Assembly (NCBI RefSeq): GCF_008041835.1
Contig: NZ_VRYE01000037.1
Coordinates: 29,488-93,487 of the forward strand
DNA from: Ectopseudomonas mendocina
GTDB taxonomy: Bacteria > Pseudomonadota > Gammaproteobacteria > Pseudomonadales > Pseudomonadaceae
Length of the DNA stretch: 64,000 nt
Direction of reading: 5' to 3'
Under the pieces are notes generated by a model. The model saw only the letters and a list, made by a program, of their open reading frames with translations. It made no database searches and had not been told where the DNA came from. Position 1 is the first letter of the stretch. Each line of letters starts with the position of its first letter. The position numbers and the translations under genes are program-made. Below, piece after piece: positions 17,266 to 25,130 of this stretch.

Positions 17266-18741
17266 TCAATCCTCGTCCTGACCATCCTCTTCGCGGCGAC
17301 TCATGCCGTACTTGCGCATTTTCTCGACCAGGGTGGTGCGGCGAATACGCAGGCGCTCAGCCGCACGCGCCACCACACCGCCCGCATCATCCAGCGCCTG
17401 CTGGATAAGGCCCTGCTCCAGGTTGCCGAGGTAGTCCTTCAGATCCAGCCCCTCCGGCGGCAGCATGGCTGGCGTATCGAGGCCCGGAAGGCCGGCCATG
17501 ATCGCCGCGCGCTCTTCCATCTCGTCACGCAGGCTGGCGGCGAGTTGCTCATCCTCGTCATCGACATGACGGAACTTCTTCGGCAATTCGCCCACCCCGA
17601 TCACACCATAGGGATGCATGATCGCCATGCGCTCCACCAGGTTGGCCAGCTCGCGCACGTTGCCCGCCCAGTCGTGACGGCACAGCGACATGATGGCGGC
17701 CGAGTTGAAGCGAATGGAACCGCGCTTCTCGTGCTCCATGCGCGAAATCAGCTCGTTCATCAGCAGCGGGATGTCTTCGATGCGCTCGCGCAGCGGCGCC
17801 ATCTCGATGGGGAAGACGTTGAGGCGGTAGTACAGATCCTCGCGGAAGCTGCCGTCCTCGATCATCTTCTCCAGGTTCTTGTGCGTGGCCGCGATGATGC
17901 GCACGTCGGCGGTCTGCGTCTTGTTACTGCCGACTCGCTCGAAAGTGCGCTCCTGCAACACACGCAGCAGCTTGACCTGCATCGGCAGCGGCATATCACC
18001 GATCTCATCGAGAAACAGCGTACCGCCGTTGGCGAGCTCGAAGCGCCCTGCCCGGCTGGTGATGGCGCCGGTAAAAGCACCCTTCTCATGCCCGAAGAGT
18101 TCGCTTTCGAGCAGCTCGGCCGGAATCGCGCCGCAGTTGACCGGCACGAACGGTGCCTCGCGACGCTTGGAGTGATAATGCAGATTGCGCGCTACAACTT
18201 CCTTGCCAGTTCCGGACTCGCCGAGGATCAGCACGCTGGCCTCGGTATCGGCCACCTGCTGCATCATCTGTCGCACCTGCTGAATGGCGCGACTGGTACC
18301 CACCAGGCTACGGAACAGATTGGGCTCACGCTGCCGACCACGATCACGGGCCTGGTCGTACATTTCACGGTAGACCTGGGCGCGATGCAGCGAGTCGAGC
18401 AACTTGTTGTAGCTCAGCGGGATTTCCAGGCTGGCCAGCACGCGCCTGCGCAGATCCTCCGGCCATTCACCGATGGCGACCTCCCCCACCGTGAGCAAGG
18501 GCAGGAACTCATCCCAGCCCACGATCTGCCTGGTCAGCTCCAATGCGCCGCCCTGGGACTGCACGTCGCCCAGCAAGACACTGAGCACTTCGCGGCCGGG
18601 ATCCAACTCGGCAACCGCGCCACGCCAGTCCTGGCTCGTGCAGGCCAGATGCTCCTCCCCGAGAAAGCTCAGAATGATCGCCAGTTCGTGGCGGCGCGCA
18701 GCATTGTCGTCGATCAACAGGATTTTGGTTTCACGCCACAT
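17266..18741 (-). CDS. fleQ: FleQ, master flagellar transcription activator and c-di-GMP receptor
   Basis: FleQ sits at the top of the Pseudomonas flagellar hierarchy and reciprocally controls exopolysaccharide genes. The start is the ATG at 18741 ([13 protein letters not shown]), giving 491 residues. The N-terminal receiver-like domain has Gly58 at the usual phospho-acceptor position (Asp59 is next to it), consistent with non-phosphorylated control. The AAA+ domain has Walker A GESGTGKE at 174-181 and GAFTGA, and is the part inhibited by FleN and c-di-GMP. The C-terminal Fis-type helix-turn-helix reads [20 protein letters not shown]. The last 80 bp belong to the fifth unit of the tandem array downstream. 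Confidence 0.97.
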   Translation of the reverse strand: MWRETKILLIDDNAARRHELAIILSFLGEEHLACTSQDWRGAVAELDPGREVLSVLLGDVQSQGGALELTRQIVGWDEFLPLLTVGEVAIGEWPEDLRRRVLASLEIPLSYNKLLDSLHRAQVYREMYDQARDRGRQREPNLFRSLVGTSRAIQQVRQMMQQVADTEASVLILGESGTGKEVVARNLHYHSKRREAPFVPVNCGAIPAELLESELFGHEKGAFTGAITSRAGRFELANGGTLFLDEIGDMPLPMQVKLLRVLQERTFERVGSNKTQTADVRIIAATHKNLEKMIEDGSFREDLYYRLNVFPIEMAPLRERIEDIPLLMNELISRMEHEKRGSIRFNSAAIMSLCRHDWAGNVRELANLVERMAIMHPYGVIGVGELPKKFRHVDDEDEQLAASLRDEMEERAAIMAGLPGLDTPAMLPPEGLDLKDYLGNLEQGLIQQALDDAGGVVARAAERLRIRRTTLVEKMRKYGMSRREEDGQDED

Positions 18742-18815
18742 CTTGTGCTTGTCTGACCCGAGAAGTGAGGGAAATTGCACGCCAGTTCTTCGGCGCACAC
18801 CGGCAACGTGCCACT

Positions 18816-18844
18816 AGTAAAGTCAAAAAATTGGACTCAGTCAA
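18816..18844 (-). promoter_or_regulatory. Sigma-70-like promoter of fleQ
   Basis: The minus strand has TTGACT, a 17-bp spacer and TTTACT, giving a predicted 5' leader of about 68 nt. No sigma-54 element is seen here. This agrees with fleQ being at the top of the cascade and RpoN-independent in P. aeruginosa. Confidence 0.55.
18822..18836. promoter_or_regulatory. FleQ-box-like sequence in the fleQ promoter spacer
   Basis: GTCAAAAAATTGGAC resembles published FleQ binding sites (GTCA, an A/T-rich centre, TGAC) with one extra base in the right half. It falls between the predicted -35 and -10 boxes, so FleQ bound here would repress its own gene. This is an inference from sequence only. Confidence 0.3.
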
Positions 18845-18940
18845 ATTTATGGCGTGATTTCCTGTGGCGTTCCCGTACTCGCTGCGGTTGCACCCGCCCT
18901 ACCGATGCAGCAGGGCAGCTTTTTCTCCCCTCTCCCCAGC

Positions 18941-18964
18941 CCTCTCCCGCAAGCGGGAGAGGGG
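18941..18964 (-). terminator. Hairpin downstream of fliT
   Basis: A stem CCCTCTCCCGC / GCGGGAGAGGG lies about 30-50 bp past the fliT stop and is followed on the minus strand by a GGGGAGAGGGGAGAAAAAGC purine tract rather than T residues. It is a widespread dispersed hairpin. Terminator function is uncertain. Confidence 0.4.
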
Positions 18965-18990
18965 GCAGAAACCTGCGCTAGCCATGACAA

Positions 18991-19284
18991 TCAGCCGAAC
19001 AACTGATAGACCTTGGCCCCCTGGCGAGCCTGGTTGATCTGCACCAGCTCATCGCCAAGGCGTTTGCGCTCGGCCGTGCACAGCGTAACCAGCTCGCGGT
19101 AGAGCAGCAGCAGCTCCTGCATGCTGTCGCGCAGGCGCGCCTCATCGCCCCCCTCGTGCATGGCCGCATCGACCGCCTGGCGGCATTGCAGATCCAACTT
19201 GCCGATGGCCACCCAGTCCTGCCTGAGCAGGGCATCGCGCAGTGCGCAGCCGGTTTCTTCCAGACGCTGGACAGACGAACTCAT
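18991..19284 (-). CDS. fliT: FliT-like flagellar chaperone
   Basis: The 97-residue, mostly helical protein lies directly downstream of fliS in the fliD-fliS-fliT order. FliT-type proteins chaperone the cap protein FliD and interact with FliI/FliJ. Sequence conservation in this family is weak, so the call rests on size, helical content (MQELLLLYRELVTLCTAERKRL) and position. The ATG has a CGGGAGA ribosome binding site. Confidence 0.75.
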   Translation of the reverse strand: MSSSVQRLEETGCALRDALLRQDWVAIGKLDLQCRQAVDAAMHEGGDEARLRDSMQELLLLYRELVTLCTAERKRLGDELVQINQARQGAKVYQLFG

Positions 19285-19314
19285 GATTTTCTCCCGGATT
19301 GTCCGGCACGGCCC

Positions 19315-19692
19315 TCAAGCAATGCCATCCCAGCCTTCTTTCAATTCACGCAGCAATTGCGCCACCTGACGCAGGATCGCCTCATCGTTTTTCAGGTTGG
19401 CCTGGGCCAACTGCCGAATCATGTATTCATAGAGCCCATCGAGGTGCTGCGCCAACTCGCCCCCCTGGCCCTTGTCCAACCCCTCGCGCAGGCCACCGAC
19501 GATCCCGATCACCTTGCCGATCAGCAGCCCCTTCTCGGCGACCTGGCCACGGGCAAGCGCGCCCTGGGCCTGCGCCAGGCGATCCAGGGCGCCTTCGAAC
19601 AACATCTGGATCAAGCGATGGGGGCTGGCCTCGGCAAGCTGGGACTGGGTACTGACCTGCTGATACTGCCTGAGCGCGGACGCTGCATACAT
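19315..19692 (-). CDS. fliS: FliS, flagellin export chaperone
   Basis: FliS binds the C-terminal helix of flagellin and prevents early polymerisation in the cytoplasm. The 125-residue protein has the family start (ALRQYQQVSTQSQLAEASPHRLIQMLFEGAL) in its usual form, with an HLDGLYEYMIRQLAQANLKND segment near the end. The ATG is preceded by GAGGAGC. A FliA-type promoter lies 46-72 bp upstream, so fliS and fliT can be expressed as late genes. Confidence 0.95.
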   Translation of the reverse strand: MYAASALRQYQQVSTQSQLAEASPHRLIQMLFEGALDRLAQAQGALARGQVAEKGLLIGKVIGIVGGLREGLDKGQGGELAQHLDGLYEYMIRQLAQANLKNDEAILRQVAQLLRELKEGWDGIA

Positions 19693-19737
19693 GACGACTG
19701 CTCCTCGATAACCAAGTCACTGCGTGGATTTGACAGG

Positions 19738-19764
19738 CTATCGGCCGGCAATCGGGAATCTTTA
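19738..19764 (-). promoter_or_regulatory. FliA (sigma-28) promoter of fliS-fliT
   Basis: The minus strand reads TAAA-N15-GCCGATAG, seven of eight matches in the -10 box with the canonical 15-bp spacing. It lies between fliD and fliS. Confidence 0.7.
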
Positions 19765-19800
19765 GGCTGGAAGCCGCACAGCGGCGGCTCTCCCTGACAC

Positions 19801-21210
19801 TCATTTTTTGTTGGAATTGTTCAGCGCCTCGAGCGTGCTCAGAAGGCTCGCGCTGCTTGCATTCAACTGCGCCACCAGGATATCCATGTTGTTGTACTTG
19901 GTGTACAGCGAGGTGGTCAGCGAATCGATGCGCCGATCCAGCGCCTGCTGCTGCTCGCTCAATTGCGTCATGGTCTTTTGCAGCGACTCGGTGCGACCGG
20001 CCAGCAGCCCTCCGGGTGCCGTGTAAGGCTCGGTGACCGATTTCAGGCGCGGAATCAACCCGTCGTCGCCGACGAAGAACGCCTGAACCTCATCGTAGTG
20101 GGTCTCCAGCGCGCTGCTCAGCTTGGCATCGTCGATCGACAGCGTACCGTCCTTGTTGGTGGTCACGCCCAGTTGCGCCAGAACGCTCAGCTCACCGCTG
20201 CCGGTCGAGGGCTGTACCAGTTCGTTGCGTATCGAACCGAGCAGCGAGCGAACCAGGGCGTCGCCCACCAGCGCGCCGGCATCGGTACTCGTCTCGTCTT
20301 CGCTGGTGGTTACCCGGGTCAAGGCATTGGTGACGGTGATCAGGTTGTTGTAGGCACTGACGAAAGCCTCGATGGAGGTTTTCAAGCCCTCGGTATTGGG
20401 CGCCACGGTCAGGGTGGTGGTGCCCTCGGCCGTCAGCTTGATGCTCAGGCCGCTCAGCGCCGTGACGGTGTTGGTGGAGCTGCTCAGCTCCAGGCCGTCG
20501 ATCTTGTAGGAAGCATTGCTGGCCAGGGTGATGGAGCCAGCCCCGGTGCCCGACTGCTGGGTAAGGTCGTGATTGCCGTCCTCATCGACGTTGATGTTCA
20601 GCGCCGCCAGATCCCCCGTGCCCTTCACATACAGGTCGGTGCCCTCCCCGGTGACCTCCGAGGACAGTACCAGGCGCGCGCCACTGGCATCGGTGATGAT
20701 GTTGGCGCTGATGCCCGCAGTGGCGGAAAGCTGGGAGTTGATCGCATCGCGGATTTCCGTCAGCGAAGCCCCCGGCGCGACCTGAACCTCATAGGAGGCG
20801 TTGTCGCCGACGTCGATGGTCAGCGTGCCGCCGGAATCGAAGGTCGTGGAAGCACCGCCCTCCAGGCTGGCACTGGCCACTTTCGACGAACTGGCCAGGC
20901 TGATCACCTCCACCTTGTAACTGCCGGGAACCGCGCCCGCGCCAGCAGTGGCGCTGGCCACGTCATCGGCGGAGGACTGCACGCCGAGCCCTTCGAAGCT
21001 GCTGGAGGAACTCTCCAGGGCGGTCAGCGAGGCTTCGAACGTCTCGACCGCGCTGGTCAGCGTACCCACGGCCGAGAGGCTGGTTTCCGTCTTGGTCGTC
21101 AGCCGGTCGATCTGCGCCTGCTTGGGCGCCTTTTCCGCATCGGCGATGGCGGTCACCATGCCGTCGATATCCAGCCCTGTACCCAGACCGGAAATAGTGG
21201 TGCCTGACAT
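19801..21210 (-). CDS. fliD: FliD, flagellar filament cap protein
   Basis: FliD caps the growing filament, and in P. aeruginosa it is also a mucin adhesin. The ATG at 21210 (MSGTTISGLGTGLDIDGMVT) has a strong GAGGAGGT ribosome binding site, giving 469 residues. The conserved N-terminal D0/D1 segment is present. The centre is variable and Ser/Thr-rich. The C-terminal coiled coil (LQKTMTQLSEQQQALDRRID) ends at LEALNNSNKK. A sigma-54-like element lies 44-59 bp upstream. Confidence 0.96.
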   Translation of the reverse strand: MSGTTISGLGTGLDIDGMVTAIADAEKAPKQAQIDRLTTKTETSLSAVGTLTSAVETFEASLTALESSSSSFEGLGVQSSADDVASATAGAGAVPGSYKVEVISLASSSKVASASLEGGASTTFDSGGTLTIDVGDNASYEVQVAPGASLTEIRDAINSQLSATAGISANIITDASGARLVLSSEVTGEGTDLYVKGTGDLAALNINVDEDGNHDLTQQSGTGAGSITLASNASYKIDGLELSSSTNTVTALSGLSIKLTAEGTTTLTVAPNTEGLKTSIEAFVSAYNNLITVTNALTRVTTSEDETSTDAGALVGDALVRSLLGSIRNELVQPSTGSGELSVLAQLGVTTNKDGTLSIDDAKLSSALETHYDEVQAFFVGDDGLIPRLKSVTEPYTAPGGLLAGRTESLQKTMTQLSEQQQALDRRIDSLTTSLYTKYNNMDILVAQLNASSASLLSTLEALNNSNKK

Positions 21211-21253
21211 GTCGACCTCCTCGCAACGAATTATTGACGCCCTGCCACTGCCC

Positions 21254-21269
21254 AGCAATTAACGAGCCA
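21254..21269 (-). promoter_or_regulatory. Sigma-54 promoter of fliD
   Basis: The minus strand reads TGGCTC-GTTAA-TTGCT, with one mismatch in the -24 box and a perfect -12 box. It lies in the 127-bp gap between flaG and fliD. Confidence 0.68.
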
Positions 21270-21337
21270 GTCACTCAACCTGTGTAGCAGCGAATTTATT
21301 CGCGAACCCGTTCACCGCAGGCTCACGCCTGTGAAAA

Positions 21338-21691
21338 TCACGCCTCTTCGCGAAACAGCTGGCTGCGCATGTCCTCCAGGCGCGCCGCCAGACTCAAGGC
21401 CACCTCGGAGGGAATCTGCCGAACCACTTCGCCGGAACCGCCATCGACGACCTGCACCACCACCCGGCCGGTGCTGTCGTCGACCTGGAAATTGATGTCG
21501 CGGCGAATCGACTGCATGGCGCTCTGCATGCTCGCCACCGCCGACTCCTGTTGCTCGCGCGGTACGTTCGCCACGGCCTCGGCCGCCTGGGGATTCTCGC
21601 CCGACTGCCGTGGCCGCTCGACGGCCGCCCCGGCTACCTGGCGCGCCGATGGCGTCAGGCTGCCAATTGGCGTAACGCTTGTAATGGTCAT
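21338..21691 (-). CDS. flaG: FlaG family protein
   Basis: FlaG proteins (FleL in some Pseudomonas) influence filament length; their mechanism is not settled. The 117-residue product has an FlaG domain in its C-terminal half (MQSIRRDINFQVDDSTGRVV, GEVVRQIPSEVALSLAARL). The N-terminal half is Ala/Pro/Glu-rich and probably disordered. The start used is the ATG at 21691 (MTITSVTPIG) with GAGGTGC upstream. It lies between fliC and fliD as in P. aeruginosa. Confidence 0.9.
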   Translation of the reverse strand: MTITSVTPIGSLTPSARQVAGAAVERPRQSGENPQAAEAVANVPREQQESAVASMQSAMQSIRRDINFQVDDSTGRVVVQVVDGGSGEVVRQIPSEVALSLAARLEDMRSQLFREEA

Positions 21692-21705
21692 GAGAGCACC
21701 TCGCA

Positions 21706-21740
21706 ATGGGCAAAGGGGGAAGGCTTGCGCACTCCCCCCT
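21706..21740 (-). terminator. Hairpin after fliC
   Basis: A G-rich arm (GGGGGGA) and a C-rich arm (TTCCCCC) form a stem-loop about 25 bp past the fliC stop and are followed by only three T residues. It may partly separate the very abundant fliC message from flaG. Confidence 0.45.
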
Positions 21741-21760
21741 CCACCGCCTCAGAGATTGGC

Positions 21761-23809
21761 TTATTGCAGCAGGCTCAGCACCGCGGACGGCAACTGGTTG
21801 GCCTGCGCCAGGATCGCGGTGGACGCCTGTTGCAGGGTCTGCTGCTTGGCCAGTTCGGCGGTTTCCGCGGCGAAGTCGGCATCCTGGATCCGGCTGCGGG
21901 CAGAGGAAGCATTCTCGGCGATATTCTGCAGGTTGGAAACCGTGCTGTCGAAACGATTCTGCACCGCACCCAGCTTGGCCCGCTCGCTGTCGATCTGCTG
22001 CATGGCGCCGTCCAGTACCTGAATGGCGGTCTGCGAGCCATCGACAGTGGAAATATCCAGGTTACTCACGGTGGTTTCCTGAGTGACTGCAGTGTGGCTA
22101 CGGGCAGTCAAGTCCAAACCCAGCGCAGCCAGGCCGGTACCCGAAGCACCATTAGCCACGGTGAAGTCATCCTCAGAAGACAGCGTCAGAGTGCCATCAT
22201 CGTTCTTGCTAGCCGTTACACCGGTGCTGGCGGTGTTGATGGTAGTAACAATACTATCCATGTCACTGCCTTTACTCAGTTTGATCTCAGTGCCATTGAG
22301 GGTCACGGAGGTATCGCTCTGCAGGGTAGCCTCCGTCGTACCGGCGCTCAGCCCCAGAGAGGCCAAGGATCCGCCTGTAGCATCAGCCAATTCAATGGAC
22401 TCACCGTTTGCCGAAGTCAGAGTAATACGACCGTTGGTATCAACTGCCCCCGTCACATCACCACCAGTGGCGGTACTGATAGCAGCCAGAATGGTGTCAA
22501 CATCATCAGTGGCGCTGAAGGAAACGCTCTCACCGTTCACAGTGAACGCCCCCGCCGAACCAATTACCGAGGTTCCAGTGATAGCGTCAGTACCCGCGAC
22601 GTAATCGCTGTTGCTGGTGACAGTACCCAGACCAATGCCACTCAGGTCGTTACCAGTGGTAGTGACATCACCTGCGGTATTGGTCAGTACCAAGCCATCG
22701 CCAGCAGTGTTGACTGCTGCCGAGTAGCCCGAAATACCTGCATCATTGATCGCTTGAGCCACCGAGGCCAGGTCGGCACCGGTAGTGGCATCTAGAGTAA
22801 TGGTCTGGCCACCGACGGTAATATCTTGAGTGCCAGTAGCAGGCACTGCAGCCGAACCGGCGTCATAGGTTGTACCGGCGGCAAAGGTCGTCAAGCCGAT
22901 ATTGGCGAAATCTGCATCACCGGCGACAACATCACCAGCAGTATTGGTAACAGTAAGGCCGCCAGCACCGTCATCAGCAACAGAATAAGTGCTGCCATCA
23001 GCACTCAACTGGGCATTGAGAGCAGTGACGACGTCTCCAAGGGTTTCAGTGCCAGCCAGAGTAATGGTCGAGCCAGCGAGAGTTATACCGCCAGCTACGG
23101 CACCGAACGTACCGCTAAAGCCAGCCGTACCAGAAGTTGCCGGAACAGCCGCACTACCACCAGAAGCGGCAGTCACAGCAGCAAAGGTGCCGGTTGCATC
23201 AGCAGTGCCTGAAACGCCGTTCTCGGTTACTGCATTACCAACAACCTTGGCCGACAGGTCGGTAGCGGCGCCAGTGGTCGAAGCATTGCTGTAGGTTCCT
23301 TTGAGGTCCTTGGCCGCAACGCTGCTCAGGCTCAGGTTGATGGTTTCGTTGGAGTTCGCACCGACCTGGAAGCTGGTGGTGCCGAAGGAGCCGTCCAGCA
23401 GGTTGCGGCCACCGAAGGTGGTGGTGTTGGCGATACGGGTCAGTTCGCCGGACAGGGCGTTGAATTCCTGCTGCAGGGAGGCGCGGTCTTCATCGCTGTT
23501 CGAGCCGTTGGCCGACTGCAGGGCCAGTTCGCGCATACGCTGCAGGATGTTGGTGGATTCCTGCATGGCGCCCTCGGCGGTCTGGGCGATGGAGATGCCG
23601 TCGTTGGCGTTCTTCACCGCGACGTTCAGGCCGTTGATCTGGCTGGTCAGGCGGTTGGAGATCTGCAGGCCGGCGGCATCGTCCTTGGCGCTGTTGATCT
23701 TCAGGCCGCTGGACAGGCGCTGCATGGTGGTGGACAGGGCGTCGGACGCCTTGTTCAGGTTTTTCTGGGTGTTGAGCGATGCAACGTTGGTATTGACGGT
23801 AAGAGCCAT
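21761..23809 (-). CDS. fliC: FliC, flagellin
   Basis: FliC is the main filament subunit. The 682-residue protein has highly conserved D0/D1 ends ([20 protein letters not shown] at the start; [20 protein letters not shown]; the closing [12 protein letters not shown]). Between about residues 160 and 590 there is a large Thr/Ser/Gly/Ala-rich variable region with repeated beta motifs of the flagellin IN type ([40 protein letters not shown]). The DNA of this middle region is visibly more AT-rich than the ends. It is larger than the 394- or 488-residue P. aeruginosa types. A FliA promoter lies 82-108 bp upstream, and GAGGTTC serves as ribosome binding site. Confidence 0.98.
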   Translation of the reverse strand: MALTVNTNVASLNTQKNLNKASDALSTTMQRLSSGLKINSAKDDAAGLQISNRLTSQINGLNVAVKNANDGISIAQTAEGAMQESTNILQRMRELALQSANGSNSDEDRASLQQEFNALSGELTRIANTTTFGGRNLLDGSFGTTSFQVGANSNETINLSLSSVAAKDLKGTYSNASTTGAATDLSAKVVGNAVTENGVSGTADATGTFAAVTAASGGSAAVPATSGTAGFSGTFGAVAGGITLAGSTITLAGTETLGDVVTALNAQLSADGSTYSVADDGAGGLTVTNTAGDVVAGDADFANIGLTTFAAGTTYDAGSAAVPATGTQDITVGGQTITLDATTGADLASVAQAINDAGISGYSAAVNTAGDGLVLTNTAGDVTTTGNDLSGIGLGTVTSNSDYVAGTDAITGTSVIGSAGAFTVNGESVSFSATDDVDTILAAISTATGGDVTGAVDTNGRITLTSANGESIELADATGGSLASLGLSAGTTEATLQSDTSVTLNGTEIKLSKGSDMDSIVTTINTASTGVTASKNDDGTLTLSSEDDFTVANGASGTGLAALGLDLTARSHTAVTQETTVSNLDISTVDGSQTAIQVLDGAMQQIDSERAKLGAVQNRFDSTVSNLQNIAENASSARSRIQDADFAAETAELAKQQTLQQASTAILAQANQLPSAVLSLLQ

Positions 23810-23890
23810 GACGAGAACCTCGTGGTGTGGGCTTGTACGACTCCCGGCCTTGGCAACCGCCCGGGATGGCCTAGAGAGCTTTCACTGGGG

Positions 23891-23917
23891 TTATCGTCTC
23901 CTGCGGCCAATCCTTTA
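23891..23917 (-). promoter_or_regulatory. FliA (sigma-28) promoter of fliC
   Basis: The minus strand reads TAAA-N15-GACGATAA, seven of eight matches to GCCGATAA with canonical spacing. It predicts a 5' leader of about 75 nt. Confidence 0.82.
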
Positions 23918-24017
23918 GCGTTTTTTTCGATTTTTTTCCGTGTCAATCCACTGACGCCTTGACAAACATGGAAAGCCTTTTAAAACAACAGCCCACGAAA
24001 GAACCACGGATGGCCTT

Positions 24018-24100
24018 CGTAGGGTGCGCCGTGCGCACCGAAACGCCGGCGCGAGTGTCATCGGTGCGCACGGACCCAGGCGGCCCCGCGACACCTACGT
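24018..24100. repeat. Dispersed inverted repeat GTAGGGTGCGCCGTGCGCACCG
   Basis: The left arm starts GTAGGGTGCGCCGTGCGCA and the right part contains TCGGTGCGCACGG and ends CTACG. I read it as a repeat because of its inverted organisation and GTAGGG/CCTAC-like ends. It lies between the ParE gene and the fliC promoter. Confidence 0.5.
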
Positions 24101-24139
24101 AGCCGTATCCTGACGCTTAGGGATATTCTGAAATAGTCG

Positions 24140-24207
24140 TCATTCCCGCGAAGGCGGGAACCCAGAAGCTGCGCAGCACCTGGACTCCCGCCTTCGCGGG
24201 AGTGACG
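24140..24207. repeat. Inverted pair of CCCGCGAAGGCGGG repeats beside parE
   Basis: Two facing hairpin repeats (ATTCCCGCGAAGGCGGGAA and ACTCCCGCCTTCGCGGGAGT) lie directly downstream of the ParE-like gene. A TTAGGGATATTCTGAAA left end at 24118 matches the element in the fleQ array; the right end is missing. Confidence 0.65.
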
Positions 24208-24210
24208 GTG

Positions 24211-24522
24211 TCAGTCTTTGAGCCGGTCGGCCAGTCGTGCCATCAGGTTCATGCGCTCATGGAAAATAGCTACGATCAAGGCAGGCGCTCCCTCACGCAG
24301 CAGACAGAATATGTAGTGATGTTCGCAGCACCCCATCCGTAGAGCCGGAAAAAGCACACTCATGTCTTTGAACGCACCCCGACCATCGGCGAGGCTGGCT
24401 ATACCCTGTTCCAGCGTAGCGATGTAGCGGCGTGCCTGCGCATCGCCCCATTGCTTGCGCGTGTAGCGGACGATGCCACGCAGGTCGGATTCTGCCGCCG
24501 CAGTGAGAACGTAGCCGGTCAA
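24211..24522 (-). CDS. ParE/RelE-family toxin
   Basis: The 103-residue protein has the ParE fold signature: LTAAAESDLRGIVRYTRKQWGD at the start, then RYIATLEQGIASLADGRG and a C-terminal YIFCLLREGAPALIVAIFHERMNLMARL. ParE toxins poison DNA gyrase; a RelE-type ribosome-dependent nuclease is the other option in this superfamily. The likely start is a TTG that overlaps the antitoxin stop (TTGA), so translation is coupled. The pair is inserted between fliC and flgL. Confidence 0.85.
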   Translation of the reverse strand: MTGYVLTAAAESDLRGIVRYTRKQWGDAQARRYIATLEQGIASLADGRGAFKDMSVLFPALRMGCCEHHYIFCLLREGAPALIVAIFHERMNLMARLADRLKD

Positions 24523-24770
24523 GCCTGGCCCTCGGCCAGTTCTTCATCAAGAATTTCGCTGATGCTCTTGGTAGACAGATTGCCAGCAAGCCCCTCGTGG
24601 ATGCGGGTACCGAGCAGCGCTTGCAACTCGTTCCATGCCTGATTGGCGTCAAGATCACCTGGAAACAGCCTTTCCAGCGCGTATTGTTTGATGGTCTTGC
24701 CCTGCAAGGCAGCCAGCGCTTTCAGGCTTTGGTGCTGTTGGTCTGTCATGTCGATGGTTAGGCGGCTCAT
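24519..24770 (-). CDS. ParD-like antitoxin
   Basis: The 83-residue protein starts MSRLTIDMTDQQHQSLKALA, a ribbon-helix-helix-like N-terminus (TIDMTDQQHQSLKALAALQGKTIKQYALE). A C-terminal tail (ISEILDEELAEGQA) that would wrap the toxin follows. Gene order antitoxin-toxin with a 4-bp overlap is typical of parDE. The ATG has a GGAGGT ribosome binding site. It presumably represses its own promoter. Confidence 0.82.
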   Translation of the reverse strand: MSRLTIDMTDQQHQSLKALAALQGKTIKQYALERLFPGDLDANQAWNELQALLGTRIHEGLAGNLSTKSISEILDEELAEGQA

Positions 24771-24867
24771 GGGATGACCTCCGAAATTACAGGTTCCCAC
24801 ATTTACACGGATGTGCTGATGAAACAAGCATTGGCTCAGTTCAAGCACTGTGCTCGCCGATACACCC

Positions 24868-25008
24868 TCGGCTCTGGCTCCTGCTTCGCTCTACCTCCTG
24901 CATCCATGCAGTCGTCGGCTCTGGCTCCTGCTTCGCTCTACCTCCTGCATCCATGCAGTCGTCGGCTCTGGCTCCTGCTTCGCTCTACCTCCTGCATCCA
25001 TGCAGTCG
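24868..25008. repeat. Three tandem 47-bp repeats
   Basis: Identical 47-bp units start at 24868, 24915 and 24962 (TCGGCTCTGGCTCCTGCTTC...). The length is not a multiple of three and no gene is evident across them. They are followed by a CTCCCATAAATGGGAG hairpin. This accounts for most of the gap between the ParD-like gene and the HigA-like gene. Confidence 0.92.
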
Positions 25009-25062
25009 TCTCCCATAAATGGGAGAGGGGAGAAAAAGCTTCACCCGATTGCCCTGCGCCAA

Positions 25063-25125
25063 ATCATCTCGGCTTTCTCCACGAGGCCGTTGTATGCCAT
25101 CGTTAACGCCAGAGAGATGGAGTAA
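25063..25125 (+). pseudogene. Possible remnant of a HigB-type toxin C-terminus
   Basis: Just before the HigA-like gene, one frame reads YAIVNAREME-stop, which resembles the YDAID(A)xT(I/V)E ending of HigB toxins. The preceding CTCGGCxxTCxxCAC matches the codons for a LGTH-type motif only if small indels are allowed. The rest of the toxin is absent. This is a weak inference. Confidence 0.25.
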
Positions 25126-25130
25126 TCGCC

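Larger units (their letters stand above)
16186..17345. repeat. Tandem array of five 232-bp units that includes the 3' end of fleQ
   Basis: Landmarks recur exactly every 232 bp; for example the TGA stop of the fleQ tail is at 16338, 16570, 16802, 17034 and 17266. Each unit contains, in plus-strand order, half of the fleQ terminator stem, a MITE-like inverted repeat of about 119 bp, a 15-bp AGCCTGAGGCTGAGG segment, and about 80 bp of the fleQ 3' coding end. The fifth unit (17114-17345) contains the real end of fleQ. Units differ by only a few bases. Homology to fleQ stops at about 17345. Confidence 0.95.

Noticed and set aside
16186..17345. CRISPR-like or protein-repeat interpretation of the 232-bp array
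   Set aside because: The whole unit is repeated, there are no unique spacers, and every unit contains a stop codon of the fleQ tail.
21691..21740. A sigma-54 promoter directly in front of flaG
   Set aside because: No sequence with TGGCAC/TTGC-like boxes at proper spacing fits in the short fliC-flaG gap. The region holds a hairpin instead.
24774..25125. Open frames of about 100 residues across the 47-bp repeats
   Set aside because: They are translations of a tandem repeat whose length is not divisible by three, in two frames with equal quality.
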